This document shows, piece after piece, positions 6,935 through 12,214 of a stretch of 15,051 bases of DNA. The position numbers and the translations under genes are program-made. The notes under the pieces are model-generated. The model ran no database searches and was not told the origin of the DNA. It was given only the letters and a program-made list of their open reading frames with translations. Numbering within the stretch: position 1 is the stretch's first letter; each line of letters begins with the position of its first letter. The stretch comes from Erysipelotrichaceae bacterium (GTDB lineage: Bacteria; Bacillota_I; Bacilli_A; Erysipelotrichales; Erysipelotrichaceae). The stretch lies in the NCBI GenBank assembly GCA_024709285.1, contig JANJWY010000006.1:1-15051 (forward strand). Direction: 5' to 3'.

Positions 6935-7624
6935 ATGACTTGTCAAACTTGTTTAAACAGCCACCCCAAAGGGACGACCTGTATGCGACGCGTACCTCTT
7001 TTTGCTCCGTTATCATTAGAAGAAATGGGCGAAGTCCAACGGATCATCGTTCAGCGTGAATATAAAAAAGGCGAGTTCATCATCCACCCGCTCAAAGTCA
7101 TGCAATGTCTGTTTATCATCAATAAAGGAAAAGTCAAAGTCATCCGACCGAATAGTGATGGTAAAGAACAAATATTATATGTCCTGACAGTCGGTGATTT
7201 TTTCGGTGAACAAGCACTGTTTGGCCAAATGTCAAAAGATATCATCGTTGAAGCCTTGGAAGACAGCGGGATATGTACGATATCAAAAGCACAATTTCAA
7301 GCTTTACTACAGCAAATGCCCCAAATTGCCTTGAAAATGATTGAAGTCATGTCAAGCCGCTTAACCAAGATGGAAGAACTGGTGGAAAGCCTGGGCATCA
7401 ATTCTGTCGATAAGAGAGTGTTTGATTTGATAGAGGAATATTCACTGAAGTTCGGACGTAAAACAGAGCAAGGCATTTTGATACAATTGCCGTTGAGTCG
7501 GGAGGAGATGGCGAATCATTTGGGCATTACCCGGGAAACGATCAGCAGGAAACTGGCCAAATATCAAGATGAAGGAAAAATTAAGCTCATCGGACACAAA
7601 CAGATATTACTGATTAATAAATAA
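6935..7624 (+). CDS. Crp/Fnr-family transcription regulator with N-terminal cysteines
   Basis: The 229-residue protein has the standard layout: a cyclic-nucleotide-binding-like beta barrel (about 20-125, with KKGEFII, INKGKVKVI and GDFFGEQALFG), a dimerisation helix (about 130-155) and a winged helix-turn-helix whose recognition helix lies in MANHLGITRETISRKLAKY (about 192-210). Cysteines occur at 3, 6 and 16, with further ones at 58 and 114. The C-x2-C...C arrangement recalls Fnr-type iron-sulfur or thiol switches, but the spacing differs from E. coli FNR, so redox sensing is an inference. GGAGGAA precedes the ATG at good spacing. It diverges from the acyltransferase-like gene and lies directly before the DUF1858/DUF438 pair, its most likely target. 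Its own promoter is not clear. Confidence 0.93.
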   Translation: MTCQTCLNSHPKGTTCMRRVPLFAPLSLEEMGEVQRIIVQREYKKGEFIIHPLKVMQCLFIINKGKVKVIRPNSDGKEQILYVLTVGDFFGEQALFGQMSKDIIVEALEDSGICTISKAQFQALLQQMPQIALKMIEVMSSRLTKMEELVESLGINSVDKRVFDLIEEYSLKFGRKTEQGILIQLPLSREEMANHLGITRETISRKLAKYQDEGKIKLIGHKQILLINK

Positions 7625-7652
7625 TGTGACTTTTTTTGCTCAAAGTCACATT
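7623..7652 (+). terminator. Terminator after the Crp/Fnr gene
   Basis: AATGTGACTTT (7623-7633) is perfectly complementary to AAAGTCACATT (7642-7652) around an eight-base loop, and TTCTTTTG follows. It starts at the stop codon of the regulator. The contained TGTGAC/GTCACA halves are too far apart to be a normal Crp-type site. Confidence 0.8.
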
Positions 7653-7657
7653 TTCTT

Positions 7658-7677
7658 TTGCGTGATATTACTATAAT
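7658..7677 (+). promoter_or_regulatory. Probable promoter of the DUF1858-DUF438 pair
   Basis: TATAAT lies at 7672-7677, just beyond the preceding terminator and 23 nt before the DUF1858 start. No consensus -35 is present (the best spaced hexamer is CATTTT at 7649-7654, inside the terminator), which would fit an activator-dependent promoter. The element is embedded in TTGCGTGATATTACTATAA, resembling 6828-6845 in the divergent region upstream of the Crp/Fnr gene. Confidence 0.45.
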
Positions 7678-7699
7678 TACATTGGCAAGGAGAATATTG

Positions 7700-7930
7700 A
7701 TGAATCTGATATCAAGTGAAGATACGATTTTTGTGATTTGTACTGAATATCCGCAAGTCGTTGATATTCTGTATGAATTTGGGTTTACCCAGATCAAACA
7801 ACCGATGATGATTCAAACGGTTGGTCGTTATATGACACTGAAAAAAGGCTGCGAGATGCGCGGCTTTGATTACAAGGAGTTAGTATGTTACATGCGATCG
7901 AAAGGATTGCCTATGGAGGAACATGAATGA
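7700..7930 (+). CDS. DUF1858 domain protein
   Basis: This 76-residue protein matches DUF1858 as I remember it: an EYPQVVDILYEFGFT helix, then QPMMIQTVGRYMTLKKGCEMRGFDYKELVCYM. DUF1858 domains are small helical units often found beside or fused to DUF438, hybrid-cluster proteins and other redox proteins in anaerobes. Cysteines lie at 14, 51 and 63. The ATG at 7700 has AAGGAGA at 7687-7693, whereas the upstream in-frame extension overlaps the promoter region. Its stop overlaps the DUF438 start (ATGA), so the two are translationally coupled and probably act together. No enzymatic activity is known to me for this family. Confidence 0.85.
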   Translation: MNLISSEDTIFVICTEYPQVVDILYEFGFTQIKQPMMIQTVGRYMTLKKGCEMRGFDYKELVCYMRSKGLPMEEHE

Positions 7931-9108
7931 GTGAAGTAATTAATAACCGACAGGAAAAACTGAAAGAACTGATTTTAAAATTGCACGATGGAGCAAATCT
8001 AGAGGATGTAAAATCAGAGTTCAAAGAGCATTTTGGATCGGTCAGTACGGCTGAGATATCTGCAATGGAGCGTTCGTTAGTTGAGGAAGGAATGGCACCC
8101 ACCGAAATCCAGCGTTTATGTGATGTTCATGCTTCCTTGTTTGAAGGATCGATTCAACAGATTCATCACACCACAAAACCGGAACATACCCCGGGACATC
8201 CGGTGTATACATTCCGTTTAGAAAATATTAAAATCAAGAAGCTGATTGAAAAAGAGATATCTCCGATACTTGAGAAGCATTTCAATCGTGAAACCTTACT
8301 CCCCTTGATCGGCCGATTGCTAGAAATCGACAAGCATTATGCACGTAAAGAAAACGTTGTTTTCCCTTATATGGAGAAGCATGGAATCACGGCACCTCCC
8401 AAAGTCATGTGGGGTGTGGATGATGAAATCCGCAATGATTTGAAAAGTTTGCTTCGGTCTTCCCAGAATTGGACTAAGGAAGAACTTATTGCAAATACTC
8501 ATGCTGCACTAAAAAAGGTAATGGACATGATATCCAAAGAGGAGAACATTCTCTTCCCGATGATCCTGGATACTTTCAGTGACGCAGAATGGGCGACCAT
8601 CAGTGCACAATCCAAAGAGTTTGAAACCTCTTGGGTCGTCAACCCGCCCTCATATTTACCTCAACTGGTGATCGAAGAGCAAGAAGAAGAAATCATTCAG
8701 TCCGGATCTGTACCTTTGAGTGCCGGAGCCCTTACATTTGAAGAAACCAATGCAATTTTCAATACTGTACCTTTTGATATGACATTTGTCGGCGCAGATG
8801 ATAAAGTAAAGTTCTTCACTCAAGGAAAAGAACGCGTGTTCTCGCGACCGCTCTCCGTTATTGGCAGGGAAGTGAAAAACTGTCACCCTCCGCAAAGTGT
8901 TCACATTGTAGAGAAGATCGTTGAAGATTTGCGATCGGGTAAAAAGGATCATGAAGATTTCTGGATTAACTTCAAAGGAATGTTTGTGCATATCCGATAC
9001 TATGCGGTACGAAACGAAAAAGGTGAGTACTTGGGGACATTGGAAGTTACCCAGGATATCGCACCAATCAAAGCGATTGAAGGCGAAAAGCGGTTAATGG
9101 ATGAATAA
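7927..9108 (+). CDS. DUF438 protein: DUF438 + hemerythrin-like + PAS domains
   Basis: The 393-residue protein has three parts. Residues about 8-75 form the DUF438 helical domain. Residues about 85-235 form a hemerythrin-like (HHE) bundle with candidate metal ligands H87/H91 in HTPGHP, H137 and E142 in KHYARKE, H152, H192 and E205-E206 in SKEENILFPM. Residues about 272-385 form a PAS domain (VPFDMTFVGADDKVKFF...IGREVKNCHPPQSVHIVEKI...GTLEVTQDI), including the conserved NCHPP at 318-322. Hemerythrin domains bind O2 or NO at a di-iron centre and PAS domains bind small ligands or cofactors, so sensing or scavenging of oxygen or nitric oxide is a reasonable inference. There is no output kinase or cyclase domain. 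It is coupled to the DUF1858 gene and follows a Crp/Fnr regulator. Confidence 0.93.
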   Translation: MSEVINNRQEKLKELILKLHDGANLEDVKSEFKEHFGSVSTAEISAMERSLVEEGMAPTEIQRLCDVHASLFEGSIQQIHHTTKPEHTPGHPVYTFRLENIKIKKLIEKEISPILEKHFNRETLLPLIGRLLEIDKHYARKENVVFPYMEKHGITAPPKVMWGVDDEIRNDLKSLLRSSQNWTKEELIANTHAALKKVMDMISKEENILFPMILDTFSDAEWATISAQSKEFETSWVVNPPSYLPQLVIEEQEEEIIQSGSVPLSAGALTFEETNAIFNTVPFDMTFVGADDKVKFFTQGKERVFSRPLSVIGREVKNCHPPQSVHIVEKIVEDLRSGKKDHEDFWINFKGMFVHIRYYAVRNEKGEYLGTLEVTQDIAPIKAIEGEKRLMDE

Positions 9109-9128
9109 AGAAGCCTCGCGGCTTCTTT
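9107..9128. terminator. Bidirectional terminator between the DUF438 and XRE genes
   Basis: AAAGAAGCC (9107-9115) pairs perfectly with GGCTTCTTT (9120-9128) around a TCGC tetraloop, with TT following on the plus strand and a T/A-rich flank on the minus strand. It sits between two converging genes whose stop codons touch it. Confidence 0.85.
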
Positions 9129-10715
9129 TTAAAACGATTCAAGCATTTTATATAATTCTTTCAATACATCAAACCTGTTTCTTCGCAATGTCGGAATATG
9201 ATTGATGATGTCCTCCATGTAATGATTCATTGATGAAAGAATATTTCCCTCATGAACATAGAATCCCAGCAAAGGTATCAATCCTTGGACATTGGCAGTC
9301 AAGAAGGCTTCGGTATTCTCTTTGAGATTCATGTTAATAGTGATCTCATTGTCGGAATGTTGGAGGTTTCCAAAGTATAATTGGAATTTCTCGTTGTTTT
9401 CAATAACGAATATCATATTCTCGATAATGGATTTAACTTCGCTTCGAGTGCAGATAACTTCATCCCTTAAAAAGAAAACAGGATCAAAGTGAACATACGC
9501 ACCGCGATTAATGGCATCTTTAAGTATTTGGATTGGGAATATATCCGTATAAGGTGCAATGGAGAGTGAGTTGAGCATCCTGGTTCGCAGTTGTCGCACT
9601 TTATCCAAATAGTTTTTCTGTGCTGAAGGCGGCAATGTTTTGCTGTATCGGGTGTAAACGTCATCCGGTAAGAAAATCGAATTGACATGCAGATGCCAGC
9701 TGGTCGTCGGAGATACGATGGCAACATTTTGAATCATGCGATCTAACAGTTCAAACTGCTGAGTCTTCTTGAATATTTCAAACAAAGGCTTGCATCCCGT
9801 CAATCGACCCATAAACTGCGACTGAAAAGATTGAGCGACCTCCGGCAGTTCATATAAGTAAGTCAAATTTTCGACATCTTCAAATGTCACGGATGAAGAT
9901 ATGAGGGCACGCTTATCCTTTTGAATGAACCATGAGGTTTTGACTGATTGAGATTGGTATCGCGGATTATAATATGATTTAATCGATCCAAGCAAATGCA
10001 AGGGCATCCACAAGTTTATGGCTTGGATTATATCCCGGGTATCCCGATGAACCGTATGAATGATGGTAATTTTGTGTCCAGCCTCTATGATGCCGCGCAA
10101 CAGCATATGCCATTGAACTTGAAATGCCCTGTCTTCTGTCAGCCAACTCATATCTTCATCACTCATCAAAAACAAATCTGTCTTCTCATCATTTTGTAAA
10201 ACATTTGTCAAAAAATAAATGATGGCTTTACGTCTGGCAGAATTTCCTGCAAAAAGATGAAAGTCTTTTCTGGTCTGAGTGCTTAATGAGGGGGTTGGGA
10301 AATCGATAGTCTGTGGTGCAGACGGAGACGGTCTGTCTTTGACCATCCCCTGGATTTGCTGTAAAAGAACTTCCGCATATTCTTCACTGGAAACATACGG
10401 TCTGATTACGGTCGAGGAAGCCGTATCCCGTATCAGCCAGTCCGACAACAAGGCAACCTGATCACTTACGTTGGGCAATTCCGATTTTTGTTCATCCAGA
10501 ATATGACGCAAATATTCCTGTTGATAAGAATAACCGTTCTGCGATAAAAAATAGGAAGCAATTGAAGGGATATGAGATGAGCGCATCGTTGGGATACGAT
10601 CACCATTTCGCCATCGGCTGACCAAGGAAGGGTCGATATTAATTTCTTTTGCCAGTTTGCTGTTTGAAATATGAAATTGTTCCATCAGTTGATTAAGTTT
10701 ATCTTTGAATTGCAT
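9129..10715 (-). CDS. XRE-family regulator with large uncharacterised C-terminal region
   Basis: The 528-residue protein starts with an XRE/Cro helix-turn-helix (about residues 5-45; SKLAKEINIDPSLVSRWRNGDRIP is typical). The remaining roughly 450 residues match no family I can name. They contain a low-complexity linker (about 128-145, SPSAPQTIDFPTPS) and an alpha/beta-looking region with LFLMSDEDMSWL (about 181-192), then GHKITIIHTVHRDTRD (about 213-228) and later WFIQKDKRALISSS. The second stretch is faintly reminiscent of phospholipase-D-fold ligand domains, but no HKD motif is visible, so this is weak. No membrane segment is seen. ATG 10715 is preceded by AGAGGT and gives a normal XRE start; an in-frame upstream ATG at 10772 lies inside the operator/promoter region. 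Two palindromes over its own promoter point to autorepression. Its other targets are unknown. Confidence 0.85.
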   Translation of the reverse strand: MQFKDKLNQLMEQFHISNSKLAKEINIDPSLVSRWRNGDRIPTMRSSHIPSIASYFLSQNGYSYQQEYLRHILDEQKSELPNVSDQVALLSDWLIRDTASSTVIRPYVSSEEYAEVLLQQIQGMVKDRPSPSAPQTIDFPTPSLSTQTRKDFHLFAGNSARRKAIIYFLTNVLQNDEKTDLFLMSDEDMSWLTEDRAFQVQWHMLLRGIIEAGHKITIIHTVHRDTRDIIQAINLWMPLHLLGSIKSYYNPRYQSQSVKTSWFIQKDKRALISSSVTFEDVENLTYLYELPEVAQSFQSQFMGRLTGCKPLFEIFKKTQQFELLDRMIQNVAIVSPTTSWHLHVNSIFLPDDVYTRYSKTLPPSAQKNYLDKVRQLRTRMLNSLSIAPYTDIFPIQILKDAINRGAYVHFDPVFFLRDEVICTRSEVKSIIENMIFVIENNEKFQLYFGNLQHSDNEITINMNLKENTEAFLTANVQGLIPLLGFYVHEGNILSSMNHYMEDIINHIPTLRRNRFDVLKELYKMLESF

Positions 10716-10736
10716 GACCGGTACCTCTGTAGTGAT

Positions 10737-10766
10737 ATTATGACAGAAAATGACAAAAAATGTCAA
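10737..10766 (-). promoter_or_regulatory. Promoter of the XRE gene
   Basis: On the minus strand a perfect TTGACA -35 (10766-10761) is followed after 18 nt by CATAAT (10742-10737), a five-of-six -10. The predicted transcript starts roughly 15 nt before the AGAGGT ribosome binding site. Confidence 0.75.
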
Positions 10767-10786
10767 TGACAAAATTTGTCATGACA
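10741..10786. promoter_or_regulatory. Operator cluster: two TGACA-N5-TGTCA palindromes plus flanking half-sites
   Basis: TGACA-AAAAA-TGTCA spans 10751-10765 and TGACA-AAATT-TGTCA spans 10767-10781; the second extends to 8-bp perfect arms (ATGACAAA/TTTGTCAT, 10766-10782). Their centres are 16 bp apart. Extra TGACA half-sites occur at 10741-10745 and 10782-10786. The first palindrome overlaps the -35 and spacer and the second lies directly upstream, which is the expected place for an XRE autorepressor. Binding by the XRE protein is inferred. Confidence 0.7.
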
Positions 10787-10869
10787 TAGTTGTTTTAACG
10801 ATTATAGTGTATGATTCAATTGGCCAGACGGGGATTGAGTCAATATTTACTTGTGTGGGAACCGGTCAT

Positions 10870-10898
10870 AAAAAAGATTCCAATCAGGAATCTTTTTT
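10870..10898. terminator. Strong bidirectional terminator beside mscL
   Basis: AAAAAAGATTCC (10870-10881) pairs with GGAATCTTTTTT (10887-10898) around AATCA. Read on the minus strand it begins three bases after the mscL stop codon and ends in a run of T, so its evident client is mscL. It is symmetrical and would also end any plus-strand transcript from the 10787-10869 gap. Confidence 0.9.
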
Positions 10899-10900
10899 TA

Positions 10901-11293
10901 TCAGCGTTTTTTCAATTCATCACGAATTTCAGACAGAAGTTCAACGACCGGATCGACTTTGATAATGACCGGTTTTTCTGCTTCTTTCTTCTTAAATGAA
11001 CTCATCAGTTTGATCAAAACGAAGATACACAAGGCAATGATCAGAAAATCGATGACATTTTCAATAAACAAACCATAAAGAATAGCTACCTCGGCAGACT
11101 CTCCCACGGCTTCAACCAGCACGATCTTCAAGTCGCTGAAATTTACGCCACCCGTAAGCACGGCAATCACCGGCATAAAAACATCGCTAACCAACGAACT
11201 GACAATCTTACCAAATGCACCGCCAATAATAACACCTACCGCAAGATCGATGACATTACCACGTAAAACAAACGCTTTAAACTCTTTTATCAT
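10901..11293 (-). CDS. mscL: Large-conductance mechanosensitive channel MscL
   Basis: The 130-residue protein is a typical MscL: MIKEFKAFVLRGNVIDLAVGVIIGGAFGKIVSSLV (N-terminal amphipathic helix and TM1 with the glycine-rich pore lining), a periplasm-facing loop at about 50-68, TM2 (about 70-93, FIENVIDFLIIALCIFVLIKL) and a charged C-terminal helix ending ELLSEIRDELKKR, which forms the cytoplasmic bundle. MscL homopentamers open under high membrane tension and release solutes during hypo-osmotic shock. ATG 11293 is used because GGAGGTAATATGT precedes it and the family begins M-x-K-E-F. The gene is monocistronic, with its own promoter and terminator. Confidence 0.97.
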   Translation of the reverse strand: MIKEFKAFVLRGNVIDLAVGVIIGGAFGKIVSSLVSDVFMPVIAVLTGGVNFSDLKIVLVEAVGESAEVAILYGLFIENVIDFLIIALCIFVLIKLMSSFKKKEAEKPVIIKVDPVVELLSEIRDELKKR

Positions 11294-11313
11294 ACATATT
11301 ACCTCCAGAAACA

Positions 11314-11341
11314 ATTATACAGAATTTTCCGAAGAAGACAA
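11314..11341 (-). promoter_or_regulatory. Promoter of mscL
   Basis: On the minus strand TTGTCT (11341-11336) is followed after 16 nt by a perfect TATAAT (11319-11314), about 15 nt before the GGAGG of mscL. Confidence 0.65.
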
Positions 11342-11405
11342 AACGTTGTTTTTAAGATGTAAGCGTCCATACGCATATGTTAAAATAAGTAAAAGGAGAC
11401 GGATC

Positions 11406-11777
11406 ATGAAATTTAAATTTGCGCATTTTAACTTTAATGTCCTCGATTTAAACAGAAGTGTAAAGTTCTATCAAGAAGCTTTGGGATTAACGGTAAAAAG
11501 AAGCAGGGAAGCTGCGGATGGAAGTTACATCATTACATTCTTGGAAGATCGTGAATCGGACTTTTATCTGGAACTTACTTGGCTGAAAGAACATACACAG
11601 CCCTATGACTTAGGTGAACAAGAGTACCATTTAGCATTTACAACCAATGATTTTGATGCTGCACACAAGCATCATCTCGAGATGGGAGTCATTTGCTATG
11701 AAAACCCGAAAATGGGGATTTACTTCATCCTTGATCCGGATGGATATTGGATTGAAATCGTACCCGCAAAACGATAA
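11406..11777 (+). CDS. Glyoxalase I-like VOC-family metalloprotein
   Basis: The 123-residue protein has two beta-alpha-beta-beta-beta units of the vicinal oxygen chelate superfamily. All four metal ligands expected for glyoxalase I are visible: H7 (FAHFNF), E56 (YLELTW), H75 (EYHLAF) and E117 (YWIEIV). The length and spacing are close to bacterial Ni/Zn lactoylglutathione lyases (GloA), which convert the methylglyoxal-glutathione adduct; in Gram-positives without glutathione another thiol may be used, and other VOC activities cannot be excluded. ATG 11406 has AAAAGGAGACGG upstream at the right distance; an in-frame extension upstream runs through the divergent mscL promoter and is not credible. 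The gene has its own terminator and is probably monocistronic, although its promoter is not clear. Confidence 0.85.
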   Translation: MKFKFAHFNFNVLDLNRSVKFYQEALGLTVKRSREAADGSYIITFLEDRESDFYLELTWLKEHTQPYDLGEQEYHLAFTTNDFDAAHKHHLEMGVICYENPKMGIYFILDPDGYWIEIVPAKR

Positions 11778-11798
11778 GAAGAATCGCAAGATCTTCTT
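11776..11798 (+). terminator. Terminator after the VOC gene
   Basis: AAGAAGA (11776-11782) pairs with TCTTCTT (11792-11798) around a nine-base loop and is followed by TTTCTTTA. The stem is AT-rich and weaker than the other terminators in the window, but it stands between the VOC stop and the next gene's promoter. Confidence 0.55.
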
Positions 11799-11802
11799 TT
11801 TC

Positions 11803-11831
11803 TTTACACGAATCATGAAAAGTTATATACT
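11803..11831 (+). promoter_or_regulatory. Promoter of the metal-resistance operon
   Basis: TTTACA (11803-11808) and TATACT (11826-11831) are separated by exactly 17 nt, giving five-of-six matches in both hexamers. The operator begins two bases after the -10. Confidence 0.8.
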
Positions 11832-11832
11832 A

Positions 11833-11854
11833 CATATGAACAAGTGTTCATATG
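11833..11854 (+). promoter_or_regulatory. ArsR/SmtB-type operator
   Basis: A perfect palindrome with 10-bp arms (CATATGAACA and TGTTCATATG) separated by AG covers the expected transcription start and runs up to the ribosome binding site of the regulator gene. The TGAACA-N2-TGTTCA core is the form known for SmtB/CzrA/CadC-type repressors. Repression in the absence of metal is inferred from family knowledge. Confidence 0.85.
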
Positions 11855-11862
11855 AGGTGTTT

Positions 11863-12213
11863 ATGAAAGCTGATGTATGTAAAGAGTTTATTACCCATCC
11901 GCAGGTAATCGAAGCAGCGAAAAACGACTTGCTATCCAATGAGGAATATGATTATATGTCGATGCTTTTCAAAATGGTTTCCGATCCGACACGCTTAAAA
12001 ATCATAAGCGCACTTTTTGACCGTGAATTATGTGTTTGTGATTTGATGGAAGTCACAGAAATGTCACAATCCGCAATATCGCATCAATTGTCCAAACTCA
12101 AACAGACGCGACTGGTAAAATCGGATAAACGCGGAAAGAACGTTTTCTATTCCCTAAACGACGATCACGTCCGTCAGATTTTCCGACAGGCACAAGAGCA
12201 TGCGAGGGATTGA
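11863..12213 (+). CDS. cadC: CadC/SmtB-like ArsR-family metal-sensing repressor
   Basis: The 116-residue protein is a winged-helix ArsR/SmtB repressor: FKMVSDPTRLKIISAL leads into ELCVCDL (alpha-3 region), followed by the helix-turn-helix MSQSAISHQLSKLKQTRLV and a GKNVFYSL wing. The metal-site residues resemble CadC: C57 and C59 in the ELCVCD motif with C6 near the N-terminus (alpha-3N site for Cd/Pb/Bi), plus D100/D101-H102 and H113 in the last helix (alpha-5 site for Zn). CadC of plasmid pI258 has a second N-terminal cysteine that I do not see here. ATG 11863 follows GAGGTG; the frame extends upstream to another ATG at 11836 inside the operator, which I reject. It is one base away from the ATPase gene and clearly heads that operon. 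Confidence 0.93.
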   Translation: MKADVCKEFITHPQVIEAAKNDLLSNEEYDYMSMLFKMVSDPTRLKIISALFDRELCVCDLMEVTEMSQSAISHQLSKLKQTRLVKSDKRGKNVFYSLNDDHVRQIFRQAQEHARD

Positions 12214-12214
12214 T

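Noticed and set aside
7625..7650. TGTGAC ... GTCACA as a Crp/Fnr operator for the DUF1858 promoter
   Set aside because: The halves are separated by 14 bases instead of the roughly six expected for a Crp-type dimer, and the whole palindrome with its T-run is explained as the terminator of the Crp/Fnr gene.
10741..10765. XRE operator region as a second binding site for the PhoB-like regulator (TTTTGTCA / CTGTCATAA on the minus strand)
   Set aside because: The half-sites resemble those at 3815-3887, but the spacing is 10 bp rather than 11 and the palindromic arrangement is better explained by an XRE dimer. Cross-regulation is not excluded.
10716..10772. N-terminal extension of the XRE protein from ATG 10772
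   Set aside because: It would place coding sequence across the -10, the spacer and both operators, and it adds a hydrophobic non-homologous leader before a normal XRE N-terminus.
10750..10999. Two overlapping plus-strand frames (about 62-70 codons) across the operator region and the mscL 3' end
   Set aside because: They run through the XRE operators, the terminator hairpin and antisense mscL; there is no ribosome binding site and the translations look random.
11362..11375. Small GCGT/ACGC hairpin before the VOC gene
   Set aside because: A four-base stem with a four-base loop is too short to call as a regulatory structure or terminator.
12200..12214. Upstream ATG as the start of the metal ATPase
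   Set aside because: It lies inside the regulator gene, and the GAGGG ribosome binding site fits the ATG at 12215, which gives the usual short lead-in to the metal-binding domain.
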